A stretch of DNA of 64,000 nt from Cyanobacteria bacterium REEB459 (GTDB lineage: Bacteria > Cyanobacteriota > Cyanobacteriia > Phormidesmidales > Phormidesmidaceae). The DNA lies in assembly GCA_018970085.1 (NCBI GenBank), contig JAGWXD010000011.1, positions 1-64,000 of the forward strand, in the 5' to 3' direction. The position numbers were made by a program, and so were the translations under genes. Of the stretch, positions 17,166 through 25,683 are shown piece by piece. Position 1 is the stretch's first letter, and each line of letters begins with the position of its first letter. Below the pieces are notes generated by a model, which ran no database searches, was not told the DNA's origin, and saw nothing but the letters and a program-made list of their open reading frames with translations.

Positions 17166-18254
17166 TTACCTCGCCCGATGAATGGCCACGGATTTATAGT
17201 CGATTTTTTTGAAGAACCCTGAAAACAGCCGACCATAGAGAGAATCACTGTAGAGCACGCAGAGAAAAACAATGCCCTGAAACACCAGCACGGTGGCATC
17301 GGGTAGATTAAGAGAGCGCTGCAAAATTCCCCCGCTGGCCAGAATCCCCCCCAGCAGTACCGACACCAGTACCATGGCCAGGGGATTGTGGCGCGAGACA
17401 AAAGCTACCAATACCCCAGCGTAGCCGTAGTTGGAAACAATTGACTCATTTAATCGGCGCTGCACCGCCGCAATTTCTACCATGCCCGCCAGACCGGCAC
17501 AGGAGCCCCCTAAAAAACAGATGGCCAGGGTCAGCTGACCGACTGGCAATCCGGCCATGCGAGCAGCACGAATATTTTCGCCGGTGCTGCGGGTGGCAAA
17601 CCCAAAGGTGGTGCGTTGAATTAGAAAATAGGCTATCAAACAGGCAAGGGCTCCGTAGATCAGGCCAAAGTGAATGCGACTGCCCGGTAAGGCACCCAAC
17701 CAGGCAGTCTGAGCAATTTCATAGCTAGAGGGTTTTGTGACAAAGTTAGGATCCCGCAGAGGACCTTCCACCAGATGATTCATCAGGGCGATCGCCAGGT
17801 AGTTCATTAACAAGCTGCTAATGGTTTCATTTACCCCCCGGTAGTGGCGCAGAGCCCCCACCACCATAATCCATAGCCCCCCCGCCAGCAGGCTGGCCAG
17901 GGCCATCAGCCCAATCACCAGCCCACCGGGCAGGCCTGACCCGCAGGCCAGACCCACCAAGACCGCCAGCAGCGCCCCGAACACCAGAGCTCCCTCGTTA
18001 CCAATAATGACCAGCCCCAACCGGGCTGGTAAGGCGGTACAAAGGCCGGTCAACATCAGGGGAGAAGCCCGAATCAGGGTATTTTGCCAGGCATTCCAAC
18101 TGCCAAAGGCAGCTTTGTAAATAGCGGCATAAACCTCCAGGGGATTGGCCCCAGCCAGGGCGCAAAATCCCCCAAATAGCACCAGAGCCGCTAACACCGC
18201 CAGGCATGGAATCAAAACCGATTCCAGCGATCGCTGCCAGGATTGATGGACCAC
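17166..18254 (-). CDS. BMP-type ABC transporter permease 1
   Basis: This 362-residue polytopic permease (YufP/NupP-like) has about ten hydrophobic segments and the loop STGENIRAARMAGLPVG, the site where the ATPase docks. I chose the GTG at 18254: GGAGGT lies 7 bp before it and it begins 17 bp after the stop of the binding-protein gene. A longer frame from 18299 would overlap that gene. No ATPase gene is present in the cluster, although this permease type needs one (normally a double-nucleotide-binding-domain protein). Confidence 0.9.
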   Translation of the reverse strand: MVHQSWQRSLESVLIPCLAVLAALVLFGGFCALAGANPLEVYAAIYKAAFGSWNAWQNTLIRASPLMLTGLCTALPARLGLVIIGNEGALVFGALLAVLVGLACGSGLPGGLVIGLMALASLLAGGLWIMVVGALRHYRGVNETISSLLMNYLAIALMNHLVEGPLRDPNFVTKPSSYEIAQTAWLGALPGSRIHFGLIYGALACLIAYFLIQRTTFGFATRSTGENIRAARMAGLPVGQLTLAICFLGGSCAGLAGMVEIAAVQRRLNESIVSNYGYAGVLVAFVSRHNPLAMVLVSVLLGGILASGGILQRSLNLPDATVLVFQGIVFLCVLYSDSLYGRLFSGFFKKIDYKSVAIHRAR

Positions 18255-18270
18255 GGTGGCGACCTCCAGC

Positions 18271-19458
18271 CTACTTAACTGACCCCTTAACGCCCTCAAT
18301 CAGGTAGTCCATTTTTTCCAGTTCAATATCGGTAATTTTTAAGTCCTTACCGGCTGGCAAAATGAGTTTGCCAGTGTTGGTCTTCAGGGGCCCCTTGTAA
18401 ATGGTTAACTGACCAGACTTGATCCCAGCTAGAGCCTTCTCAGCATCGGCCTTAGCAGCAGCCGATACAGCTGGACCAAAGGGAGACAGCTTACAGAAAT
18501 TATCCGCCAGACCACCACGCAGAATATGGGGAATATCGCCCTTAGCAATGGATTTACCCGCGATTAGCTGTTTTCCCAGGGAGGTATAGATACTAGACCA
18601 ATCCCATTCGGCTCCGGTTAGGTAGCCCTTAGGAGCCAGAGAACTCTGGTTAGCGTGATAGCCAGAACAGAAGATACCCCGTTTTTCGGCTGTTTCCATC
18701 ACCACCTTAGGACTATCAACGTGGCAGGTAATCACGTCCACACCCTGGTCTACCATGCTGTTGGTGGCCTCTGCTTCCTTCACCGGCACAGACCAATCCC
18801 CGGTGAAAATCACCTGGGTAGTAATTTTAGGATTAACGGAACGGGCTCCCAGGGTAAAGCTGTTGACATTGCGCAATAACTGGGGAATGGGTTTAGCCGC
18901 TACAAAACCGAGTTTGCCAGATTTAGAGGTGTGACCCGCCACCACCCCTGCCACGTACTGGGCTTCATCAATGTAACCAAAGTAGCTAGAAATATTTTTA
19001 GGATGGACCCCATCTTGATAAAGACCCCCAGCATGGAAGAACTGCACATCGGGGAACTCCTTGGCCATCTCTAGAATGTAGGGATCAAAATAGCCAAAGG
19101 AGGTGGGAAACAGAGCCTTAGCCCCATCTTGCTGAATCATATTTCGCATAGTCTCAGCCACCGCCGTGGTTTCGGGGACGCTGGCTTCTTCTACCAACTT
19201 CAGACCAGGAACATTCTTGGCCATCGCTGCGGCCCCTTCGGCGTGGGCCTGGTTGTAGCCGAAGTCATCCTTAGGACCCACATAGATAAAGCCCACCACG
19301 TAGTCTTTGCCACCGGCTTTATTGTCGCCAGTGCCTGTCGGGGTGGGTTGGCTACAACCCGTACCAAATTTGGCGGTCAACCCAAAGGCCGAGGTCGCCA
19401 AGAGCCCTCGCACCACCTGGCGACGAGATAGTGGGAAAGACATGTTACGATCGGGCAT
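18271..19458 (-). CDS. BMP family substrate-binding lipoprotein
   Basis: This 395-residue solute-binding protein is of the basic membrane protein (BMP/PnrA) family. The N-terminus has a twin-arginine motif (SRRQVV), a hydrophobic stretch and a cysteine at about residue 35 (FGTGC), suggesting Tat export and lipid attachment. The mature part has DYVVGFIYVGPKDDFGYNQAH, NYxxDE-like YFGYIDEAQYVAGVVAG and HVDSPKVVMETAEKRGIFCSGYHAN. Related proteins bind purine nucleosides; other BMP members bind other small solutes, so the ligand is open. GGAGGTG immediately precedes the ATG at 19458, settling the start. Confidence 0.92.
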   Translation of the reverse strand: MPDRNMSFPLSRRQVVRGLLATSAFGLTAKFGTGCSQPTPTGTGDNKAGGKDYVVGFIYVGPKDDFGYNQAHAEGAAAMAKNVPGLKLVEEASVPETTAVAETMRNMIQQDGAKALFPTSFGYFDPYILEMAKEFPDVQFFHAGGLYQDGVHPKNISSYFGYIDEAQYVAGVVAGHTSKSGKLGFVAAKPIPQLLRNVNSFTLGARSVNPKITTQVIFTGDWSVPVKEAEATNSMVDQGVDVITCHVDSPKVVMETAEKRGIFCSGYHANQSSLAPKGYLTGAEWDWSSIYTSLGKQLIAGKSIAKGDIPHILRGGLADNFCKLSPFGPAVSAAAKADAEKALAGIKSGQLTIYKGPLKTNTGKLILPAGKDLKITDIELEKMDYLIEGVKGSVK

Positions 19459-19613
19459 GGAGCACCTCCAAAATTACAACAGAGTTTTTAGATTCACCGG
19501 TGGAGCTTGACCAGACTTGTCAATTATCCCTATAAGAATTGATAAAACCTCCGCCCTAAGTTGTATCAAAAATAACATTTTCACCATTGATCTCTAGGGG
19601 CTCGCTGTTTCCC

Positions 19614-20573
19614 ATGTCCCTTAACCGCGAAACCGTCATCGCCCAGGCTCGCCAGTTAGGCTTCCACCTGGCCGGTATTGCCTCCCTATCCCAGCTACCC
19701 ACAGCGCCTGAGATCGAGGCCCGCAACCGGCTACAGCGATGGCTACAGCAGGGGTATCAAGCCGATATGGTCTGGATGGAGGCCAGTAAGCGGCAAAATA
19801 TTCGCCAAGTGATGCCCGAAGCCCGGTCTCTGATTGTGGTGGGTCTTAACTACTACACCCCCCATCGCCATTCTGACCATCCCCAGCACGGTAAGATTTC
19901 GCGCTATGCCTGGGGCCGCGACTACCACCGGGTTTTGCATCGACGGCTAAAGGCCCTAGCCCGATGGTTAGAAGCCCAGTCCGGTGCCCAGGAGGAACCG
20001 ATTGGGGTGCGCTACTATGCCGACACCGGCCCAATTCAGGATAAATTTTGGGCCCAACAGGCAGGCCTGGGCTGGATAGCTAAAAACGGTAATCTGATTA
20101 CCCGCCAGTATGGATCCTGGGTATTTTTGGGGGAACTCCTGACCACCCTGGAACTATCCCCCGATGTTCCCCATACCGCCCACTGCGGCACCTGTACCCG
20201 TTGTCTGCAGGCCTGTCCTACCCAGGCCATTACCCAGCCCTACGTGGTGGATGCTAACCGTTGCATTGCCTACCACACGATTGAAAATCGAGCTTCTGCC
20301 TTACCCGCTGAGATCGTTCCCCATCTACATAACTGGGTGGCGGGCTGTGATATCTGTCAGGATGTCTGTCCCTGGAATCAACGCTTTGCCAAACCCACCG
20401 ATATCGAAGACTTACATCCGCATCCCGACCATCTCAACCCCGCTCTCACTACCCTGGCTAATCTATCAGAGGCCGACTGGCAGCATCGGTTTCGAGGGTC
20501 GGCCCTACGCCGAATTAAACCGGCGATGTGGCGTCGCAATGCCCGGGCGATTTTAGACCGCTCTCAGTCCTAA
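19614..20573 (+). CDS. queG: Epoxyqueuosine reductase
   Basis: This 319-residue enzyme carries out the last step of queuosine biosynthesis, reducing epoxyqueuosine in tRNA with a cobalamin and two 4Fe-4S clusters. Both ferredoxin-like cysteine sets are present: [16 protein letters not shown] and [11 protein letters not shown] with the preceding CIAYHTIE. The N-terminal half has the [11 protein letters not shown] and RYAWGRDYH motifs and the catalytic-aspartate region RYYADTGPI. The ATG at 19614 is preferred over a TTG at 19587 because family similarity starts there. It is divergent from the BMP lipoprotein. Confidence 0.95.
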   Translation: MSLNRETVIAQARQLGFHLAGIASLSQLPTAPEIEARNRLQRWLQQGYQADMVWMEASKRQNIRQVMPEARSLIVVGLNYYTPHRHSDHPQHGKISRYAWGRDYHRVLHRRLKALARWLEAQSGAQEEPIGVRYYADTGPIQDKFWAQQAGLGWIAKNGNLITRQYGSWVFLGELLTTLELSPDVPHTAHCGTCTRCLQACPTQAITQPYVVDANRCIAYHTIENRASALPAEIVPHLHNWVAGCDICQDVCPWNQRFAKPTDIEDLHPHPDHLNPALTTLANLSEADWQHRFRGSALRRIKPAMWRRNARAILDRSQS

Positions 20574-20609
20574 CCAGGCCCCTACCTGAGATGTCGGGTT
20601 GCAACAGCG

Positions 20610-21569
20610 ATGCTTAATCAACGGGCTACCGGTCTACCGCATCAATTACCCTGGTACACTAAAGATTCTTTTGATGTGTTGACTGTGCTGCATCGGATCG
20701 CCCTGCTTTCCCTATTCACCCTGACTGGTTTACTGGCTTCCCCCTGGCCGGTTTACAGCCAGGCCCTCACCCCCTACCTGCTGCCCCTTGACTATAAAAC
20801 TCTGGCCGATCAGGGCCGGGTTCTAGCCAGTCAGGCCCAACAATTGGCAGGACTACGCCAGTCTAATCAGGCCCTGGCCCTGGCCCAACTGGCGGCCCAA
20901 CTGGCTCCCAACGATGGCCAGGTGATTGCCCTACTGGGGGGGTTATACCTGCAAAACGACCAACTTGATCAAGCCATTCCCTTACTAGAGCGGGCTAAGG
21001 TCCTGATTCCAGAAAATGGGCGAGTATTATTTTCCCTGGGGTCGGCCTACTTTCAAAAAAATGATTATCGCCAGTCGGCTACCTATCTAGAGCAGGGCCT
21101 AAAGCTAGAGCCGAATAATCCTAATGCCCGGTTTGATTTGGGTAATGCTTACTTTAAACTTCACCAGTACCCCCAGGCCATTGCCAGTTACACCAGTGCC
21201 GTCAAACTACAGCCTGATTTCTGGCCGGCAACTAACAATGTGGGACTGGTGCTCTACGAGCAACGCCAGACTGCTGCTGCGGTGGAAAAATGGACCCAGG
21301 CCCTGGCCCTGGGGGGCGGTAATGAATCGGAGCCAAAGCTAGCTCTGGCCATTAGTCGCTACCTGCAGAATAGCTGTGGGATCAGAGCCAATAGCCTTAG
21401 CGATCGCTGCCAGCAAGCGATCAAACTGGGGATAGAGGCCCTAGAACAGGATAGTCGCTACGGCCAGCCTGACTTTTTAGAGAAAAACCTCTGGGGTCCC
21501 CGGCTGGTTAACTCGGCTCGCCAGTTTTTTGCGGCCCCGGCGATTAAGGCCTTGCTAGAGGAACTTTAG
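20610..21569 (+). CDS. TPR-repeat protein, probably exported
   Basis: In this 319-residue protein a hydrophobic segment at about 27-48 (VLHRIALLSLFTLTGLLASPW) acts as signal peptide or anchor, followed by at least four tetratricopeptide repeats: NDGQVIALLGGLYLQNDQLDQAI, NGRVLFSLGSAYFQKNDYRQSA, NPNARFDLGNAYFKLHQYPQAI and the next unit ending AAVEKW. A cysteine pair occurs near the C-terminus (NSCGIRANSLSDRCQ). TPR proteins scaffold complexes; similar cyanobacterial proteins help assemble photosynthetic complexes, but that is not established here. A shorter start before the hydrophobic segment is possible. Confidence 0.75.
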   Translation: MLNQRATGLPHQLPWYTKDSFDVLTVLHRIALLSLFTLTGLLASPWPVYSQALTPYLLPLDYKTLADQGRVLASQAQQLAGLRQSNQALALAQLAAQLAPNDGQVIALLGGLYLQNDQLDQAIPLLERAKVLIPENGRVLFSLGSAYFQKNDYRQSATYLEQGLKLEPNNPNARFDLGNAYFKLHQYPQAIASYTSAVKLQPDFWPATNNVGLVLYEQRQTAAAVEKWTQALALGGGNESEPKLALAISRYLQNSCGIRANSLSDRCQQAIKLGIEALEQDSRYGQPDFLEKNLWGPRLVNSARQFFAAPAIKALLEEL

Positions 21570-21667
21570 GGTAACCCTCAGCATAAACTAGAGTGATAAG
21601 GTAGGGTCTCCCAATCAGGCCCGCCTATGTGTCAGTTTGCCGTCAGCCCTTCAGTCTAAATTCTGCT

Positions 21668-23224
21668 ATGCAGCCTACCGCCCTACCTACCCTGATCGAG
21701 CAAATGTGTCAGCCCGGTTTCTATCCCCATGGGGTGACAGAACCGATCCAACTCATGCAGACCCATGTTTCCTACGTGCTACTCACCGGAGACTACGTTT
21801 ACAAGATCAAAAAGCCCGTCAACTTTGGGTTTTTAGACTATTCCACCCTCGCTAAACGGCAGCACTTTTGCCAAGAAGAACTACGCCTTAACCAGCGCAC
21901 CGCCGCACCACTCTACCTGGAGGTGGTGGCCATTAGCCAGGCTGATCATACCTACTACCTGGGGGATGACCAACCCGTAGAGTATGCGGTGAAGATGGTG
22001 CAATTTCCCCAGGAAACCTTACTCAGTGCCCTGTACGATCGCGGCGAACTTAGCGAGAATCTGATTCGGGAATTAGCCCAGGTGGTGGCCCGTTTTCACG
22101 CCCAGGCAGAAACCAACGACTATATCCGTAGCTTTGGGATGGTGAGCCAGGTACGTCAGGCCTTCGATGAGAACTACGAACAAACCCTGGGCTTTATCGG
22201 TGGCCCCCAAACCCAGCAGCAGTTTGATCAGACTAAGGCCTATACCGACGCCTTCTTTACCAGCCAGGCCGATCTGTTGCAGCAACGGGTTGATCACCAT
22301 TGGATTCGAGCTTGCCATGGCGATCTCCACCTCAATAACCTGTGCTATTGGCAGAACCAGCTCTATTTATTTGACTGCATTGAATTTAACGAACCCTTTC
22401 GCTACGTCGATGTCATGTACGACGTCGGCTTTGTGGTGATGGATTTGCTGGCCAGACACTGCGATTCCCTGGCTACCGCCTTTCTCAATCACTACGTTGA
22501 GCAAACGGGCGATTGGCAAGGGCTGAAACTTTTACCCTTGTATATTAGTCGCCAAGCCTACGTGCGGGCCAAGGTGACCTCCTTTCTATTGAACGATCCC
22601 GGGGTTGACCAGGCGGCTAAGGACGCAGCCAGTCAAACCGCAGCAAGGTACTACCACCTGGCCTGGTCAGTGCTCCAACCCCGCAAGGGATTTCTGTACT
22701 TGATGGCTGGTCTATCGGGGTCCGGCAAGTCGACGACGGCGCGAGAATTGGCCCGACAAACTGGAGCCATTCATTTGCGATCGGATGCGGTGCGCAAACA
22801 TCTAGCGGGAGTACCCCTGCATCAACGGGGACCGGACAGTCTCTACACAGCCGAAATGCACCAGAAAACCTACGATCGCTTGCTTGAGTTGGGACTAATG
22901 CTGGCTCGAGCCGGGTTCACCGTCATTCTAGATGCCAAATACGATCGCCAAGCCCTGCGTCAGGTGGCCATCGACCAGGCCTACCAAGCCGGTTTACCGG
23001 TGCAAATTCTCCACTGTGTGGCTCCCCTTGAAGTACTGACCCAACGACTGGAGTCCCGTTCTGGAGACATTGCCGATGCCACCGTGGGGGTTTTGCAGCA
23101 CCAGGTAATGGAGCCCTTTAGCCCCCAACTAGAGAGTTTGGTGCAAACCATTGATACAACTACCGATGTACTGGCCCAAATAGCCGCTATAGTTAGGGCC
23201 GGAGGCGCCTCCCCCACCTCCTGA
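21668..23224 (+). CDS. Fused aminoglycoside-phosphotransferase-like and P-loop kinase protein
   Basis: This 518-residue protein has two kinase-like domains. Residues about 1-330 are APH-like: GDYVYKIKKPVNFGF, the catalytic-loop CHGDLHLNNLCYW and the metal-binding FDCIEF-NEP. Residues about 345-515 are a P-loop kinase of the zeta-toxin/gluconate-kinase type: Walker A GLSGSGKST, LRSDAVRKHLAG and VILDAKYDR. The fusion is widespread in bacteria; the substrates are unknown and it is not evidence of antibiotic resistance. The ATG at 21668 fits family similarity, although a GTG at 21629 is in frame. The small membrane protein gene follows after 26 bp. Confidence 0.85.
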   Translation: MQPTALPTLIEQMCQPGFYPHGVTEPIQLMQTHVSYVLLTGDYVYKIKKPVNFGFLDYSTLAKRQHFCQEELRLNQRTAAPLYLEVVAISQADHTYYLGDDQPVEYAVKMVQFPQETLLSALYDRGELSENLIRELAQVVARFHAQAETNDYIRSFGMVSQVRQAFDENYEQTLGFIGGPQTQQQFDQTKAYTDAFFTSQADLLQQRVDHHWIRACHGDLHLNNLCYWQNQLYLFDCIEFNEPFRYVDVMYDVGFVVMDLLARHCDSLATAFLNHYVEQTGDWQGLKLLPLYISRQAYVRAKVTSFLLNDPGVDQAAKDAASQTAARYYHLAWSVLQPRKGFLYLMAGLSGSGKSTTARELARQTGAIHLRSDAVRKHLAGVPLHQRGPDSLYTAEMHQKTYDRLLELGLMLARAGFTVILDAKYDRQALRQVAIDQAYQAGLPVQILHCVAPLEVLTQRLESRSGDIADATVGVLQHQVMEPFSPQLESLVQTIDTTTDVLAQIAAIVRAGGASPTS

Positions 23225-23250
23225 TCTGGCCGTCGTTCGCAGGAACCATT

Positions 23251-23541
23251 GTGATTAATCGGATTATTCCGCCAGCTCTCAAGCTCTGGTTGCTATTTCT
23301 TTTTCTATACTTACTGTTGGGTTACGGTGTTATCTCCAGTATTTTTTTTGGAGTTGTGGCAGGTTTGGCTGGGGGCACCCTGATTGCCTGGTGGACAACT
23401 CCCGGCGGTGAGCCCCAAAAACTTGATTTGCCAGACCCCCTACGCCAATTAGGGCGACAGTTACGCCAAACCCCCTCGCGTTTTTCTTTACCAGATTTTT
23501 TCAAGAAAGCAGATCGCCGTTATCCGCGATCGCGCCCATAA
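23251..23541 (+). CDS. Small conserved membrane protein
   Basis: This is a 96-residue protein with a GTG start and two hydrophobic segments (LWLLFLFLYLLLGYGV and FFGVVAGLAGGTLIAWW) followed by a basic, proline-containing cytoplasmic tail. The composition resembles short uncharacterised cyanobacterial proteins. It starts 26 bp after the fused kinase gene and is probably in the same transcript. Function unknown. Confidence 0.65.
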   Translation: MINRIIPPALKLWLLFLFLYLLLGYGVISSIFFGVVAGLAGGTLIAWWTTPGGEPQKLDLPDPLRQLGRQLRQTPSRFSLPDFFKKADRRYPRSRP

Positions 23542-23589
23542 TACGGCCCTAGCTACGGAGAAGGGGGCGGAGGTGAACCAGAACTTCTA

Positions 23590-23683
23590 CCCAGAATTGG
23601 CTTTTTCAGGTCTCGTCACTAACAGACTTCTCCCATGTTACGAGCCCCGAAATTGACCCATAACCGGTTCCTGCGCGTTTTGG
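23590..23683 (+). repeat. 94-bp repeat, copy A
   Basis: This element runs from CCCAG at 23590 to TTTTGG at 23683. It is collinear with copy B at 24344-24437: GCTTTTT, CTCGT, GTTACGAGCC, GAAATTGACC, CCGG, TCCT and GCGTT are shared in the same order, with nearly the same spacing, and the middle is unrelated. The conserved blocks GGTCTCGTCAC and GTTACGAGCC form an imperfect hairpin here. Confidence 0.65.
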
Positions 23684-23763
23684 CTGAAGATTCCTCACTC
23701 ATGGCTAACCAATGGGGATAACCAGGTAGAATTTAAAGGGAAAACTATACATTTTTTACCTAT

Positions 23764-24237
23764 ATGAAAAATCACCTATTTGTAGCCACTATCTTCACCA
23801 GCCTGGGCCTGGCCTCGACCCTGATTCCGGCGGCCCAGGCGAGTCCCCTACCGGACTACTACCTGGGGGTTGGGGTACGTACCTTTCTGCAAGACCCCAC
23901 CTCCTTTGTTGTTGACGCTAAAGCCAAGATTATCAACCTGGGTAGCCCCAGTCCTACCCTGTCGGTCCGGCCTGCCGTGCTGTTTGGTAGCGACGGCGTT
24001 GAAGCCCGCCTACCCCTAACGGTGGATGTACCTATAGCCGACAGTATCTATCCCTACGCTGGTGGAGGCATCTCCTACAACGCTGACCGCCTCAGTGCCG
24101 TGGAACCCATGGTTACAGGGGGCTTAGACATCGGTCTCGGTAGCAACCTTTACCTGGGAACTAACCTGAATGTTATCTTCCATAGCGGTGGAGAAACCGA
24201 TACGGAAGCCTACTTCACCCTGAACTACGCTCTTTGA
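23764..24237 (+). CDS. Exported protein, probably a small outer-membrane beta-barrel
   Basis: This 157-residue protein has a clear signal peptide (MKNHLF then FTSLGLASTLIPAAQAS). The mature part alternates polar and hydrophobic residues in short strands with glycine-rich turns (YLGVGVRTFLQD, LSVRPAVLFG, PYAGGGISYNAD, GGLDIGLGSNLYLGTNLNVIF) and ends with an aromatic-containing strand FTLNYAL, as in outer-membrane barrels. About eight strands fit the length. The gene is flanked by two copies of a 94-bp repeat and followed by a strong terminator. The specific function is unknown. Confidence 0.75.
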   Translation: MKNHLFVATIFTSLGLASTLIPAAQASPLPDYYLGVGVRTFLQDPTSFVVDAKAKIINLGSPSPTLSVRPAVLFGSDGVEARLPLTVDVPIADSIYPYAGGGISYNADRLSAVEPMVTGGLDIGLGSNLYLGTNLNVIFHSGGETDTEAYFTLNYAL

Positions 24238-24313
24238 GGTTTTAGAGACTCTAAAAAATTAAACCTACGTCCCTTCCCTCAGTGGGTAGGCTACGTCTAT
24301 GCCCTAGCTCCGC

Positions 24314-24360
24314 CTAAGACTGGGAGACCGGCCAGAACACTCTCCCAGTCTTAGCTTTTT
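24314..24360 (+). terminator. Rho-independent terminator after the barrel-like gene
   Basis: A perfect 14-bp inverted repeat, CTAAGACTGGGAGA (24314-24327) and TCTCCCAGTCTTAG (24341-24354), with a 13-base loop is followed by CTTTTT. Its second arm overlaps the start of repeat copy B. Confidence 0.85.
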
Positions 24361-24437
24361 GATGGCTCGTAACGTGGGACAAGTTTGTCAGTTACGAGCC
24401 ATGAAATTGACCGATAAACCGGGTCCTAAGCGTTCTG
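24344..24437 (+). repeat. 94-bp repeat, copy B
   Basis: The second copy of the element seen at 23590-23683. Here the hairpin is perfect: ATGGCTCGTAAC (24362-24373) pairs with GTTACGAGCCAT (24391-24402) around a 17-base loop that is not conserved with copy A. The segment after the hairpin (GAAATTGACC to TCTGG) is the best conserved part. The element sits between the terminator and the end of argF. Confidence 0.65.
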
Positions 24438-24499
24438 GTCGCACCCATATATCATGGTTCGGTCTACCCTCAGAAGGCTAGGGAGATGGTGCCCCCCTA

Positions 24500-25420
24500 T
24501 CATGGGGCCAGCACACTGGCCAGCAAGGCTTTTTGGGCGTGCATACGATTTTCGGCCTGGTCCCACACTCGAGAAGCAGGGCCTTCAATTACCTCGTGGG
24601 TAATTTCTTCTCCCCGATGGGCGGGCAGGCAATGGAGGACGATCGCCTCGGGACTGGCTTTTTGCAGTAGCTCACGATTCACCTGATAGGACTGAAATAG
24701 GGGGATGCGCTGGTCAGCCATCGATTCCTGCCCCATGCTGGCCCACACATCGGTGTAGAGGACCTGGGCCTGATTCACCGCTGTTTCGGGATCTTGCGTA
24801 ATCAATATCTTGCCCCTAGAGCCCAGTAGGGCTCGGGCCTGATCCACAATACCCGGATCGGGTTCATACCCGGCGGGCGAGGCAATATGGACATTCATGC
24901 CCACCAGGGCGCAACCCAACAGGAGAGAATGGGCGACGTTATTGCCATCCCCCAGGTAAGCCAGGGTGAGTCCCGGGAGATGCTTAAATTCTTCCTGAAT
25001 GGTCAGTAGATCAGCCAGAATTTGACAGGGATGCTCTAGATCGGTGAGGGCGTTGATCACAGGGATGGCAGCATAGTCAGCAAACTCCTGAATCTCTGAC
25101 TGTTCAAAGGTACGAATAGCGACCACATCCAGGTACCGATCTAAAACCCGAGCCGTATCGCTGGTGGGTTCTCCTCGGCTGACCTGGGTTACCCCTGAGT
25201 GTAAATCCAACACCTGACCACCCAACTGGTACATGGCCACCGAAAAGCTTACCCGGGTACGGGTAGAGGCCTTACGAAAGAGCAGGCCAAGAACCTTCTG
25301 AGGAAAACTAGGCCGACTTTTACCTGCTTTTAAGTCGGCGGCAAAGGCCAGCAGGTGATCTAGCTCCGCCAGTGTTAGATCACTTAAACTCAGCAGGTCC
25401 CGTCCGCTTAAGGATGCCAT
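24500..25420 (-). CDS. argF: Ornithine carbamoyltransferase
   Basis: This 306-residue enzyme makes citrulline from ornithine and carbamoyl phosphate in arginine biosynthesis. The carbamoyl-phosphate site STRTR is at about residue 53, with HCLPAHRGEE near the C-terminus (catalytic cysteine and arginine region) and EHPCQILADLLT in the middle. Length is normal. ATG at 25420. The gene is convergent with the barrel-like gene and divergent from the CapA-type gene. Confidence 0.96.
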   Translation of the reverse strand: MASLSGRDLLSLSDLTLAELDHLLAFAADLKAGKSRPSFPQKVLGLLFRKASTRTRVSFSVAMYQLGGQVLDLHSGVTQVSRGEPTSDTARVLDRYLDVVAIRTFEQSEIQEFADYAAIPVINALTDLEHPCQILADLLTIQEEFKHLPGLTLAYLGDGNNVAHSLLLGCALVGMNVHIASPAGYEPDPGIVDQARALLGSRGKILITQDPETAVNQAQVLYTDVWASMGQESMADQRIPLFQSYQVNRELLQKASPEAIVLHCLPAHRGEEITHEVIEGPASRVWDQAENRMHAQKALLASVLAP

Positions 25421-25683
25421 GGGTACTTAACTTCTAAAAATAAGACCTTACCAGATTGCCAGGAGATTGATAAAGCTAGCCGGCGGCAAAATTTTTGATC
25501 CCAAGACCAGATCCGAACCGGGGAAAGTCGTGTCGCCGCTGAAAAGATCAATTATTATTGGAAAAACTTTCTCGCCGGTTGCCCCTAGCTGGGTTTTGGG
25601 GGCTCTATCCTGAACCGATAGCAGCTGGTGTAGCCAGGCAACGGGGTGCTCCGTTGTTTAGTTGTTGCTTTATCGACTCTACT

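Noticed and set aside
21668-23224. Aminoglycoside resistance gene
   Set aside because: The APH-like domain is fused to a P-loop kinase in a widespread family of unknown substrate; no resistance context is seen.
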